Source: UBA2645 sp044360285
GTDB lineage: Bacteria; Pseudomonadota; Alphaproteobacteria; Rickettsiales; UBA1997
Assembly: GCA_044360285.1 (NCBI GenBank)
Contig: JBIKKP010000009.1
Span: forward strand, 1-45,498
DNA: 45,498 nt
Direction of reading: 5' to 3'
Positions within the stretch are counted from its first letter, which is position 1; each line of letters begins with the position of its first letter. This document shows, one piece after another, positions 14,545 through 23,681 of the stretch. The translations under genes and the position numbers were made by a program. The notes under the pieces were generated by a model that saw nothing but the letters and a program-made list of their open reading frames with translations, did not search any database and was not told where the DNA came from.

Positions 14545-15609
14545 TTACAAAACAATGTTGGTTGCTAAATCAAAATCAATCAGCTGCAGCCCCAGAGAAT
14601 CAGCTTTCGCAGCCAGGTTGAGTTCTTTTAAAATTTGAATATCAGCTTTTTTAGACACAACTGCAGCCACCTCAATTGACTCGCAAGCGACCTGGCTTGC
14701 CGCCATAACTTTTTCAATCGAATCGCGATATTTTGCTTCGCTTAAATAAGTGAAATAATCTTCCATTTTTTTCTGCAGAATTTTTCTTGCACCGGCAAGA
14801 TTTTTTTCTTTGTTGGTATTAAAATCAGCAATATACTCACAAGCCTTGAAGTCTAGAGCGTGAAGCTTCATGCCCGATAAAAAAGCAACTTCGCAAAGTA
14901 ATAATTTACTTTTTTGCCCGTCAAAATTTGCCGGCAAAAAATAATTTTGATTCGATAAATGGCCGCTCGCTTTCATGATTTCAACGAACTCACCAACTAT
15001 TTTTTTTACTGGCTCGCTTTGCAGTGAGGCGCCTTTTGACGCGGTTTCTGCGCGCTTAGACGCCGCTGTTTTTTGACCCACAGCAACCTGCACTTGAGCA
15101 TTGCTTTCAGCAGAATTATCGCCGCTAATTTTGTCAAAGATTTGCGAAACTTTTGCCGCAACAGTTCTGTTGATCTCGATTTCGTTTTTGTAAGTTTCAG
15201 TAAGTTTGCGATAAAGATCGTTGCCAATTTTAATTATAACGTCTTTAGAATCGCGCATCGCCGCGTCTTGCATGGCGTGCCAATCCTCCATTCTTTTTTC
15301 AACTTCGATAGTTTTTTGCAAAGCCAGATCGGTTTGTCTTTCTGCGGCAAGACGAAGTCTCACTTCACTTTCTTTTTCCTTTCGCAACTCATCAATTTCA
15401 CGAAACAAGGCCTCAACTTTTTCGGCATCAACTGCAGCAATTTTTGAATATTTATATTCAAATTCTTTATGCGCAGCGATTTCTTGATCGAGTTTTTTTT
15501 GTAATTCATTTGCCTTCGCAATCCCGCGCAGCTTGAGTGCGGAGTAGCGGAAATAAATTACAAATGTCATGATAACCAAACCGACATTGCTGATGATTAT
15601 GTAGATCAT
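14545..15609 (-). CDS. Membrane-anchored coiled-coil protein of unknown function
   Basis: I do not recognise this 354-residue protein. Residues 1-20 form a single N-terminal membrane helix. Residues about 30-115 are strongly charged with heptad-like Leu/Ala spacing, suggesting a coiled coil. The region DWHAMQDAAMRDSKDVIIKIG (about 109-129) and a C-terminal half with strands such as KLLLCEVAFLSGMKLHALDFKA suggest a folded domain. This architecture resembles RmuC-like proteins (anchor, coiled coil, nuclease-fold domain), but I cannot see a full catalytic motif. It is 3 bp upstream of the CDGSH gene and 15 bp downstream of panC. Confidence 0.6.
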   Translation of the reverse strand: MIYIIISNVGLVIMTFVIYFRYSALKLRGIAKANELQKKLDQEIAAHKEFEYKYSKIAAVDAEKVEALFREIDELRKEKESEVRLRLAAERQTDLALQKTIEVEKRMEDWHAMQDAAMRDSKDVIIKIGNDLYRKLTETYKNEIEINRTVAAKVSQIFDKISGDNSAESNAQVQVAVGQKTAASKRAETASKGASLQSEPVKKIVGEFVEIMKASGHLSNQNYFLPANFDGQKSKLLLCEVAFLSGMKLHALDFKACEYIADFNTNKEKNLAGARKILQKKMEDYFTYLSEAKYRDSIEKVMAASQVACESIEVAAVVSKKADIQILKELNLAAKADSLGLQLIDFDLATNIVL

Positions 15610-15624
15610 GAAAAAAATTATTTC

Positions 15625-16473
15625 TTAATTTAGCGCCAAATTATCAATGAGTCGAACACCTTCTATGTAAGCTGCAACGAATATGCGCGCTGGAAAATTT
15701 TCAGCAAATTTTTCGACTAATTTCAAATTTTTTTCCTGACGAATCTCCAGATAGTCAATTTTCTCAAAACCAGATGCGAGCAATTTTTGCGATTTTTCTT
15801 GCAAGATTTTTGGCAAATTTTCTTCACCATTCTTGAGCTGATTTTTAATTTCATTCAAAATTATGAAAAGCTGCGAAGCCTTTTCTAGACCAGCTTGAGA
15901 TAATCTCTGATTGCGCGATGACATTGCAAGTCCACTTGCTTCACGCTTAATTTCGCAAGGAAGAATTTCGACGTCGAAATTAAGGTCGGAAACTAATTTT
16001 CGAATTATCTGCAACTGCTGAAAATCTTTCTCTCCAAATAGCGCCAAATCAGGTTTTACGATGTTAAAAAGTTTTGAGACAATCAGCACAACTCCATCAA
16101 AATGCCCAGGACGCGTGGCGCCACAAAGACAATCAACCAGGGCGATTGGCAAAATTTTGAAAGCAAGTTCTGACGCAAAAATTTCTTCTGTTTGCGGAGC
16201 AAAAACATAATTAACACCAAGCGGTTCGAGGATTGCCAGGTCTTGCTCAAGCTGACGCGGATATTTTTCAAAATCACTTAAATCATTAAACTGCGTTTTG
16301 TTTACGAAGATGCTAACAACAACAATATCGGCATTTTCCTTAGCCTTTCTTACTAAATCTAAGTGCCCGCGATGCAGAGCCCCCATGGTTGGAACAAGGG
16401 CAATTTTTTTCTTCGCACCTCTTTCTTGCCATAAGTGCTGACGAATTTCAGAAATTTTTTTAACAAGAATCAT
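15625..16473 (-). CDS. panC: Pantothenate synthetase
   Basis: The product joins pantoate and beta-alanine using ATP, the last step of vitamin B5 synthesis for CoA. The 282-residue length is typical. The HIGH-like motif is in PTMGALHRGH (28-37); other family blocks are VSIFVNKTQFN, GEKDFQQ and AMSSRN. Its start overlaps the prmC stop by 4 bp (ATGA). panB and panD are not in the window. Confidence 0.95.
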   Translation of the reverse strand: MILVKKISEIRQHLWQERGAKKKIALVPTMGALHRGHLDLVRKAKENADIVVVSIFVNKTQFNDLSDFEKYPRQLEQDLAILEPLGVNYVFAPQTEEIFASELAFKILPIALVDCLCGATRPGHFDGVVLIVSKLFNIVKPDLALFGEKDFQQLQIIRKLVSDLNFDVEILPCEIKREASGLAMSSRNQRLSQAGLEKASQLFIILNEIKNQLKNGEENLPKILQEKSQKLLASGFEKIDYLEIRQEKNLKLVEKFAENFPARIFVAAYIEGVRLIDNLALN

Positions 16474-17324
16474 GATTTTTTAACAAAACATAAAGCGCGC
16501 TCAACGCTTGGTAAATCAAGCTTGGACGCTTCCAAAGAAAAATTTTTCTGTGTAAAAATTTTTGTAATATCTTCTTTTTGTCCAAAACCAATTTCCAAAA
16601 TTATTTGACCATTTTCTGATAAAAAATTTTGGCTTTGTGCAGCAATTTTGCGATAGAAATCTAAACCATCAACTCCGCCGTCAAGCGCCAACAAAGGCTC
16701 AAAAAGCCTTACTTCAGCTTGCAGATTTTCAATTTCTTTTGACGGAATGTAAGGTGGGTTGGAAATAATTAGATCGAATTTTGACGAGTCATTTAGCGCC
16801 GAAAAAAGATTCGAATTTTGCAATTTAAGCCGTTCCAAGACTTGATGATTTTGCGCGTTTTTCTTGGCAACCTCCAAGGCCTTATCGCTGACATCAACAG
16901 CTGTTGCAGCGGCGTTTTTAAAGGCTTTAAGCAAGGTAATAATCAAACAGCCTGAACCCACGCCAAGTTCAAGAATCTTTATTTCTTCATCACAATTTGG
17001 AAATCTTTCCAAGACCAGCTCAATCAAACTTTCAGAATCAGGACGTGGATCTAAAACATCAGAATTCACAAAAAAATCGCCGCCAAAAAATTCTCTTTTG
17101 CCAATAATTTGCGACACTGGTTGGCGCGCCTTGCGGCGTTCAAGTAAGGTAAAAAAATTTTGCTGCTGCGCAAAATCCAACTCAAAATCAGGATTAAAAA
17201 TTAGCTGCTCTCTTGAAAAAGAAATGGCGTAGGAAAGCAGAATTAGGCTATCTAGCCTGCTGCTTCCTACGCCACTTTCGTCTAATTCCTTCTTAGCTTT
17301 AACCAGTATTTCGGCAATCTTCAC
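16470..17324 (-). CDS. prmC: Release factor glutamine methyltransferase
   Basis: The product methylates the glutamine of the GGQ motif in release factors RF1 and RF2. The 284-residue protein has an N-terminal helical domain, the SAM-binding LELGVGSG (118-125) and the substrate motif NPPY (189-192). Its main substrate, prfA, begins at the far end of this window (45255). It directly follows the DUF2125-like gene, with abutting stop and start. Confidence 0.94.
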   Translation of the reverse strand: MKIAEILVKAKKELDESGVGSSRLDSLILLSYAISFSREQLIFNPDFELDFAQQQNFFTLLERRKARQPVSQIIGKREFFGGDFFVNSDVLDPRPDSESLIELVLERFPNCDEEIKILELGVGSGCLIITLLKAFKNAAATAVDVSDKALEVAKKNAQNHQVLERLKLQNSNLFSALNDSSKFDLIISNPPYIPSKEIENLQAEVRLFEPLLALDGGVDGLDFYRKIAAQSQNFLSENGQIILEIGFGQKEDITKIFTQKNFSLEASKLDLPSVERALCFVKKS

Positions 17325-18716
17325 TTAGAATTTTCCAAGAATTTCGCGAAATGAAGTTTCATTGATTAAGAACTCGATATTTTTCTCTCTGCGAACATCG
17401 AATTGTGCTAAACTTTCTGTGCTTACTGCATTTTTAGAAGCCAATTCTTTTGAGACATTCGTAAAACCAGCAGAAACTTTTTTAAGGAAGTTTTGGTAAG
17501 AATCTTCAACCGGCAAACCAACAGAGGTAAGGTCGGAAGAGCGAACTTCTGATAAATTGGAAGGCTTAATTTCTTCAGCAAGTTTTGCCAAGCCAGCAGT
17601 TATGTGAGCAGAAAATAAATCAAATTTATCAATCTTAACCGCAAAAGCACCCGATGGAAGATTGTCGTCAGCAAATACGTTTATCTCACCATTTACTGAA
17701 ATTTTGTAAAGCGGGTTAGAGAACTCTAGGCTAGTGATTTTAACCACTTTGCTATATTGCACGGCAACTTCTTGAACCTGGGTTGGATCAGTTGGAATTT
17801 GCGGATTTTCGCCAGCAGGATTTTGTTGGATTGGCGTCAAAACATATTCCAATTCAGCTGAAAAATTTCCTTTAATTACGTCGGTATTATTAACAGCATT
17901 TTCACCAACATTTGGTACTGCAGCATTAGCTTGCGCTGCTAAATCAACTGGCGCAGGAGTTGCAACAACGGCTGGCGAAGCCACAACAGCAGGAATGGTG
18001 GCACCAGCTGTTGGTACACCAGTAGGCAAAACAGCTGCAGAGGCAGACGAAGCCGCATCAGTTGGAGTAGAAGATCCAACAGAAATTTCGCCGGTTTTAA
18101 TACCATCGATGACTTTTTTCTCGAAGGCATTTTTGTAAGCAGCAATCACGTCAAAACCTTCAATTTCTTTGATGCCAATAGAAATTTTTGAAGTGGTTTT
18201 GTCTGTATCGTCAGTTGATGAATCAAGAACGAAAGATGATGAGGCAGCGCCATAAACAAGCTTCTTTTCTGCATCAAGAATTCTGTAACCAGAATCTTGA
18301 TAGCTAAATTTAGCAATTTTGCTGCCAGAAATTGTCATGGAAACTTGCGGTAATTGGCTGAATTCAACGCTGAAAACATTGCCAGCTATATCAGTCAGGG
18401 TCACCGGCTCAACGAAAGTGACGGTAAAATCAGAAGAGAAAATTTTCGCAACAGCTTGAACTTCTTTTACAACAACTTGCTTACCACTTACCAAGGCATT
18501 TGGGATGGTAAATTTCAAATCGTGAATGGTGATTTTTTGCACCATTGGAAAACCAGAAACAGAGATCTCGCCAACCGAAACGTAAGAACTATTTTCGCTG
18601 ACGAATTTGTTTACATGCTTCTCAACTTGTCCAACTTTAAAGAACCAAAAAACACTGTAAGAGAGAGATACAACCGCGATGAGCACGAGAAGTTTGAGCA
18701 AGAAATTTCTGGCCAT
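17325..18716 (-). CDS. DUF2125-like envelope protein
   Basis: This 463-residue protein has one N-terminal membrane helix (about residues 5-25) and a large, probably periplasmic domain rich in beta strands. Segments such as GFPMVQKITIHDLKF and the late VEDSYQNFLKKVSAG fit the alphaproteobacterial DUF2125 family. A low-complexity Ala/Pro/Val stretch lies at about residues 220-275. The start at 18716 is chosen because 18 upstream residues (from 18770) would be polar and lie before the helix. Function is unknown. It is 1 bp from prmC. Confidence 0.65.
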   Translation of the reverse strand: MARNFLLKLLVLIAVVSLSYSVFWFFKVGQVEKHVNKFVSENSSYVSVGEISVSGFPMVQKITIHDLKFTIPNALVSGKQVVVKEVQAVAKIFSSDFTVTFVEPVTLTDIAGNVFSVEFSQLPQVSMTISGSKIAKFSYQDSGYRILDAEKKLVYGAASSSFVLDSSTDDTDKTTSKISIGIKEIEGFDVIAAYKNAFEKKVIDGIKTGEISVGSSTPTDAASSASAAVLPTGVPTAGATIPAVVASPAVVATPAPVDLAAQANAAVPNVGENAVNNTDVIKGNFSAELEYVLTPIQQNPAGENPQIPTDPTQVQEVAVQYSKVVKITSLEFSNPLYKISVNGEINVFADDNLPSGAFAVKIDKFDLFSAHITAGLAKLAEEIKPSNLSEVRSSDLTSVGLPVEDSYQNFLKKVSAGFTNVSKELASKNAVSTESLAQFDVRREKNIEFLINETSFREILGKF

Positions 18717-18777
18717 AAAAAATTTGGTTGATTGAAAAATTTGAAAATTATCGCGGCAAGAATGCCGCATAAAAAAA

Positions 18778-19116
18778 TTATTTGATTGAAACGTTACGAG
18801 TTTCGTCAGGCACTGTCAGAGTAAGGCCGTCAAGTTCTGGCGTCATGATAATTTGACAACCAAGCCTAGAAGTTGGGGTAAGACCAAATGCTAAATCCAG
18901 CATGTCTTCCTCATCTTCACTTGGCTCAGAGAGCATATCATAAAAACTTTTTTCAACTACGACGTGACAGGTAGAGCAAGCAAGAGAACCCTCGCAAGCG
19001 CCTTCAAGGTCGATGTTGTTATTGTGAGCGGCTTCAAGAACTGTGGTTCCAACTGGAACTTCGAATTCTTTTCTTTCGCCTTTAGCGATGAAAATTACTT
19101 TTACGGTTTGAGTCAT
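18778..19116 (-). CDS. fdx: Adrenodoxin-type [2Fe-2S] ferredoxin
   Basis: This 112-residue electron carrier has the vertebrate/ISC-type cluster ligands C41, C47, C50 and C87, in CEGSLACSTC and later RLGCQI. It is the size and type used in iron-sulfur cluster assembly or steroid/heme reactions. No isc genes lie beside it. It is 61 bp upstream of the DUF2125-like gene on the same strand and divergent from trmL. Confidence 0.94.
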   Translation of the reverse strand: MTQTVKVIFIAKGERKEFEVPVGTTVLEAAHNNNIDLEGACEGSLACSTCHVVVEKSFYDMLSEPSEDEEDMLDLAFGLTPTSRLGCQIIMTPELDGLTLTVPDETRNVSIK

Positions 19117-19247
19117 TGTTTGCCTTGTTTCGCAGGACTTATGTTCTTGCTGAAATTTTAATAAATTTTCGCGTTTTTTCTCACCGCTATTTTTAAAAAT
19201 AAAGCGATTTGATTTCTTTATTTTCGAACATTTTTTATAAAAACTTT

Positions 19248-19694
19248 ATGACAAAAATTGCGCTGTTCCAACCTGACATTGCTGGCAATGTTGGAACAAT
19301 AATTCGCACTTGCGTTTGTTTTGATTTAGAACTGCACATCATTGAACCATGTGGCTTCCCGCTTGATATGCAGCGTATAAAAAGATCTGCACTTGATTAT
19401 ATTCATCACGCAAAAATTTTTCGTCACAGCTCGTTTGAAAATTTTTTTGAGGCGGAGGTTTTGCAGAAAAATCAGCGACTAGTTTTAGCAACAACAAAAG
19501 CTTCGCAAAATTATCAAAATTTTTCCTTCCAAGAAAATGATATTTTGCTTTTTGGCAGAGAAAGTTCGGGCGTTCCAGACGAGGTTGCAGCGAAGGCAAA
19601 TCAGCGAATTTTTATTCCAATGAAAAACCAAATGCGTTCGCTAAATGTGGCAATTTCTTGTGCGATGATTTTGGCGCGCGCCCTCAAATTTTAG
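19248..19694 (+). CDS. trmL: tRNA (cytidine/uridine-34-2'-O)-methyltransferase
   Basis: This SPOUT-family enzyme methylates the wobble ribose of tRNA-Leu isoacceptors. From 19248 it has 148 residues, the normal short TrmL length. Knot motifs are visible as NVGTIIRTC near residue 14, LLFGRESSGVP and the final IPMKNQMRSLNVAIS. A longer reading from 19209 would add 13 residues before the first strand. It is convergent with the pilin-like gene, 1 bp apart. Confidence 0.92.
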   Translation: MTKIALFQPDIAGNVGTIIRTCVCFDLELHIIEPCGFPLDMQRIKRSALDYIHHAKIFRHSSFENFFEAEVLQKNQRLVLATTKASQNYQNFSFQENDILLFGRESSGVPDEVAAKANQRIFIPMKNQMRSLNVAISCAMILARALKF

Positions 19695-19695
19695 G

Positions 19696-22050
19696 CTAAT
19701 CAGTTGCTCCAGGACAACTTGAAGCAAAGTCTATTTTTGCTATTCCCCACGAATTTGCAGAGCAGTCGTTTGTTTGCTTTATTCTTACAAATAATTTATC
19801 CGACCCAATATTAGCTGAGAGTGGGTTGTAATCTTCTCCCACCTTAGTGTAGCCAGTATTATTATAAATAAATTCATAAGATCCTGTTGGCTTGGCGCAG
19901 CCACAATTGGTGCTACCTTTTTGATAGTAATAATAAAAACTACCACACCTTCCATCACTACACTGCCCCACTCCATACACTGACTCACAAGCTTTTAAGG
20001 CATATTGAGCATTTGATGATACTCCCGAAGAGTTAAATGTTCCGCCCGCTCCGTTGCTTATCATTCCGCATCCTGAAAAACATAAATTAGATACAACTGT
20101 TGCCAAACCAGAAGCTGTGCAAGTATAGGTTGCCGAGCCTGTATATCCCGATCCCGTTTGACATGGACTTGGAATTGATCTTGCAGTTGCCGCGTAAGGA
20201 AGATTGGTTTTAGCAACAAGGCTTGAAGTTGCGGTAATGCTGCAGGTGATTGAAGAAGTAGCAACACAAGCAGTTCCCCCAGCATTTAAAACATATCCCC
20301 CACCAGTATTACACCCACAAACCCCAGAAACAGTTCCGCCATTAGTCGAACAGTTATTAGTAAATGTTCCGGTGTAGCCAGTTTGTCCACAGGTGATGTT
20401 GCCTCCACCTTGAGTGATGCTGGTTGTTGCTGATCCTGTCACAGAAACGCTACAAGTGTTTTGGACGCAACTTCCAGAAACACTCGCTGCTCCAGATGTT
20501 GTGCAAGTATAAGTTGGCGCTGGAGTGCTGGCGACGTATCCGCTTTGACAAGGGCTGGTAATTAGCGTTGCACTTGCCGCATAAGGAAGGTTGGTTTTAG
20601 CCGCAAAACCACTTGCGGCAGCAATTGAACAAGTAATTGAAGAAGTGGCAACACAAGCAGTTCCCCCAGCATTTAAAACATATCCCCCACCAGTATTACA
20701 CCCACAAACCCCAGAAACAGTTCCGCCATTAGTCGAACAGTTATTAGTAAATGTTCCGGTGTAGCCAGTTTGATCGCAGGTGATGTTGCCTCCACCTTGA
20801 GTGATGCTGGTTGTTGCTGATCCTGTCACAGAAACGCTACAAGTGTTTTGGACGCAACTTCCAGAAACACTCGCTGCTCCAGATGTTGCGCAAGTATAAG
20901 TTGGCGCTGGAGTGCTGGCAGTGTATCCGCTTTGACAAGGACTTGAAATTGCTGTTGCACTTGCCGCATAAATTAAACCACTTTTCGCCGCAAAACCGTT
21001 TGCCGCAGCAATCGTGCAAGTAATTGCGCTGCAGCTTCCACTAATCGAACCAACGCCCCCTGTGCAATCGTAAGAAACCGTTCCGCTGTATCCCGGCTGA
21101 TTACAAGCAATTGAGTCGCTGCCCGCATTAACAGTCGCAGAAATTCCTGAGGCGCTGAGGCTGCAAGTTGCAGCGTTGCATCCGCTGATTTTCATCGTGC
21201 CACCAACGCAGCTGCCGCTGTATTTTTTGATCTCATATTTTTTGGAGAGATAAGTTTCAATCTCTCCTCTTTCTGCATCGGTAAGTGCGCGAGCAAAAGC
21301 AGCAATTTCACCGATCTCGCCGTTATAGGCCTTTCCAATCACTAAGCTGCTGATGTTGCTGAGTCTGGAAGTGTTGGATGAAGAAGCCGCTAAAACACCG
21401 TTAATGTAAGTCTTCTTCCCAGTTGGTGATGAAACAAAAACAATGATGCGCGGGCTTCCTGAAGAATCTTCGTAAGTATCAACATTCGCCGTGTAAGAGT
21501 TAGTCGCACCTTGCGAATGGATGATTTTGTTGTTGGCGCTGTAGCCAAGAAGCAAACTTTGGTTGTCTGTCGTAACTGTTGGATCACCAATGAAATAGTT
21601 GTCGGAAGAATTGCTCAGCCTTTTTTCAACAACAACGATGGTGTAGTAAGAATAATTCAGCGAAGCGCCGTTGATCACAAAATGCTGCCCGTCCGAGAAT
21701 TTAGCAGCGTGAATGCGATTAATTGTGTTAGCGTAAGTTGGAGCAGAAGAGCCAGCGATTGCGTCATTAACCGTGTCAGAATCTGCATTGTTATTCCAAA
21801 TGCTCAGCGATTTTCCATCATCTGCCTCAGATGATTGAAAGCTTGTTGGCAGCGAACTTTCCAACCAAAAAATTGTATCTGACGTTGCAGCTATTGGAGC
21901 GCTCTTAGTCAAATTCTGCGCCGCAGAAATCCGCGCCTTCGAAATCAGCTGATTAGCAGCAAGAACGCCGGCAATGACAATGCCAATGATTAGAATGACA
22001 ATTGCGAGTTCGATTAGAGTGAAGGCGTGTTTTTTGTGACAATGTTTCAT
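19696..22050 (-). CDS. Large type IV pilin-like protein with LamG-like and Cys-rich repeat domains
   Basis: This 784-residue protein starts with a class III leader, MKHCHKKHA, followed by the processed N-terminus FTLIELAIVILIIG with the conserved Glu5. It is expected to be cut by PilD. Residues about 60-260 contain a LamG/concanavalin-like fold (for example IGKAYNGEIGEIAAFARALTD). Residues about 270-690 are Ser/Thr/Gly/Cys-rich repeats, including two units of about 129 residues that are nearly identical in DNA. The C-terminus (about 690-784) has many Cys. Typical pilins have 120-200 residues, so this may be a minor pilin, adhesin or surface display pseudopilin. The ATG at 22050 is 4 bp after ftsI. 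Confidence 0.85.
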   Translation of the reverse strand: MKHCHKKHAFTLIELAIVILIIGIVIAGVLAANQLISKARISAAQNLTKSAPIAATSDTIFWLESSLPTSFQSSEADDGKSLSIWNNNADSDTVNDAIAGSSAPTYANTINRIHAAKFSDGQHFVINGASLNYSYYTIVVVEKRLSNSSDNYFIGDPTVTTDNQSLLLGYSANNKIIHSQGATNSYTANVDTYEDSSGSPRIIVFVSSPTGKKTYINGVLAASSSNTSRLSNISSLVIGKAYNGEIGEIAAFARALTDAERGEIETYLSKKYEIKKYSGSCVGGTMKISGCNAATCSLSASGISATVNAGSDSIACNQPGYSGTVSYDCTGGVGSISGSCSAITCTIAAANGFAAKSGLIYAASATAISSPCQSGYTASTPAPTYTCATSGAASVSGSCVQNTCSVSVTGSATTSITQGGGNITCDQTGYTGTFTNNCSTNGGTVSGVCGCNTGGGYVLNAGGTACVATSSITCSIAAASGFAAKTNLPYAASATLITSPCQSGYVASTPAPTYTCTTSGAASVSGSCVQNTCSVSVTGSATTSITQGGGNITCGQTGYTGTFTNNCSTNGGTVSGVCGCNTGGGYVLNAGGTACVATSSITCSITATSSLVAKTNLPYAATARSIPSPCQTGSGYTGSATYTCTASGLATVVSNLCFSGCGMISNGAGGTFNSSGVSSNAQYALKACESVYGVGQCSDGRCGSFYYYYQKGSTNCGCAKPTGSYEFIYNNTGYTKVGEDYNPLSANIGSDKLFVRIKQTNDCSANSWGIAKIDFASSCPGATD
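20254..20640 (-). repeat. 387-bp intragenic tandem repeat, unit 2
   Basis: This unit encodes 129 residues of the pilin-like protein and repeats 20641-21027, with long identical DNA stretches (the 20252-20560 region matches 20639-20947 with few differences). The period of 387 bp is exactly in frame. A shorter degenerate third unit follows at about 20060-20253. Confidence 0.85.
20641..21027 (-). repeat. 387-bp intragenic tandem repeat, unit 1
   Basis: This is the first near-identical unit of the pilin-like protein, carrying motifs such as TITQGGGNITC-like and GGYVLNAGGTAC. It is likely subject to slippage or recombination with the unit at 20254-20640. Confidence 0.85.
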
Positions 22051-22054
22051 GTGA

Positions 22055-23653
22055 TCAATGGCTCTCTTTTTGTGAAGCTGTATTTGGCTGCGTAACATTA
22101 TTTGGCCAAACACCAAGCAGTGGCGCGATATTTTTTACAACGCGTCCTGCGACAGGGGCTGCAACCATCCCGCCAGTGTTAAAGCTGTAGTTTGGGCGAT
22201 CAAAAATCACATAAACCAAATAACGCGGTTTCGAAATTGGAAAAACTGCAACAAAAGAAGCCAAGGTCTGACGCTCGTTGTAACCACCATATTCAGCACG
22301 TTCTGCCGTACCGGTTTTACCACCAACTTCATAGCCAGGAATATCAGCTTTTTTTCCCGTTCCTTCCAAAACAACGTTGCGCAGCATTTTGCGCATCATT
22401 TCAGAAGTTTTTTCTTTGATCACATTTTTGCCGCTTGGTTCTTTTTCAAGCTTGAGAAACGAAGGATTGTAAAGAGTTCCGCCGTTAACAATTGCCGCAA
22501 CCGCACTGGCTAAATGCAGCGGCGTTATAGCAATACCATGGCCATAGGCAATTGTGTAAAGATTTATCTCGCGCCAAATTTTTGGATAAATTGGCTTGCC
22601 AAGCCCTGGAAATTCCACATCGATTCTTTTCAGCAGCCCTATTTTCTCTAAAAAATCTTTCTGATTTTCGGCGCCAATTTTATCGGCAATCTTTACAGTC
22701 CCAATGTTTGATGAATGCGCAAAAATTTCAGTGACACTCATTTCATCTTTGAATGGGTGATCATCTTTAATGGTGAAGCGCCCATATTTAATTGGGTCGC
22801 GAACGTTATACATGTCAGTTGCTTTGATAAGATTTCTTTCGAAAGCCACAGTGTTAGTAAAAATTTTCATCACCGAACCAAGCTCGTAAACACCATTAAC
22901 TACGCGGTTGAAACGCTGATCGGGACTTGCTTCATTTTGTAAATTTGCATCAAATTCTGGCAGTGACGAAAGCGCCAAAATCTCGCCATTCGTCACATCC
23001 ATAACCAGGCCTGCAGCAGCTTTTGCGTTGAATTCAGAAATGCCGTTGGTGAGTTCGTCAAACAAAATATCTTGCACACGAATATCCATCGCCAACTTCA
23101 TATCTTCACCACCAACCAAATCGCGATCATATTGCATCTCAATGCCCGCAAGGCCGCGGCGATCCAAATCAACATAGCCAACAAAGTGACTGGCGATTGA
23201 TTTTTGCGGATAAACTCGAATTCGATCATCTTCGAAAAGCAGCCCGGCCATCTTCAAATTTTTCACCTGCTCAACTTGGCTTGGGGTCAAGTTGCGCCTA
23301 ATTAAAATCCATTGCTTGCCATGTTTTCCAGCAGCGATTTTTTTGAGAATTTCGGCTTGTGAAAGTTCAGGAAAAACTCCTGCAAGACCTTTAGCAACAA
23401 AGGCAGAATCGCGCACCAAAACTGAACTCACATAAAGCGATTTGGTTTTTAAATCAGTTGCAACCAAGACGTTATTGCGGTCATAAATGTTGGCGCGCTT
23501 GTTGGTTTTATGCGGGTCATAAATGCCGCTGATTTTAATTTTATCACCCATCATCACGACGAAAATCATGCGTAAAATAATTACGCAAAAAATCACCATG
23601 ATGAAAAAGTAAATTACCGCGAGACGTGATTTTTTGAGTTCGATGTTACCCAT
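22055..23653 (-). CDS. ftsI: Penicillin-binding protein, septal transpeptidase FtsI (PBP3)
   Basis: This division-specific transpeptidase cross-links septal peptidoglycan. The 532-residue protein has an N-terminal membrane anchor (about 12-35), a dimerisation domain and the penicillin-binding domain. Its active-site motifs are SVMK (nucleophile S260), SSN (314-316) and KTGT (446-449). It is not beside the mra/dcw cluster here but between mdh and the pilin-like gene. Confidence 0.93.
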   Translation of the reverse strand: MGNIELKKSRLAVIYFFIMVIFCVIILRMIFVVMMGDKIKISGIYDPHKTNKRANIYDRNNVLVATDLKTKSLYVSSVLVRDSAFVAKGLAGVFPELSQAEILKKIAAGKHGKQWILIRRNLTPSQVEQVKNLKMAGLLFEDDRIRVYPQKSIASHFVGYVDLDRRGLAGIEMQYDRDLVGGEDMKLAMDIRVQDILFDELTNGISEFNAKAAAGLVMDVTNGEILALSSLPEFDANLQNEASPDQRFNRVVNGVYELGSVMKIFTNTVAFERNLIKATDMYNVRDPIKYGRFTIKDDHPFKDEMSVTEIFAHSSNIGTVKIADKIGAENQKDFLEKIGLLKRIDVEFPGLGKPIYPKIWREINLYTIAYGHGIAITPLHLASAVAAIVNGGTLYNPSFLKLEKEPSGKNVIKEKTSEMMRKMLRNVVLEGTGKKADIPGYEVGGKTGTAERAEYGGYNERQTLASFVAVFPISKPRYLVYVIFDRPNYSFNTGGMVAAPVAGRVVKNIAPLLGVWPNNVTQPNTASQKESH

Positions 23654-23681
23654 TTCGCCGGTGCTTGCTGCTTGTAAAAAA

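Noticed and set aside
20060..21027. CRISPR-like or mobile repeat array
   Set aside because: The repeats are 387 bp, in frame and code for protein repeats in the pilin-like gene; there are no short spacers.
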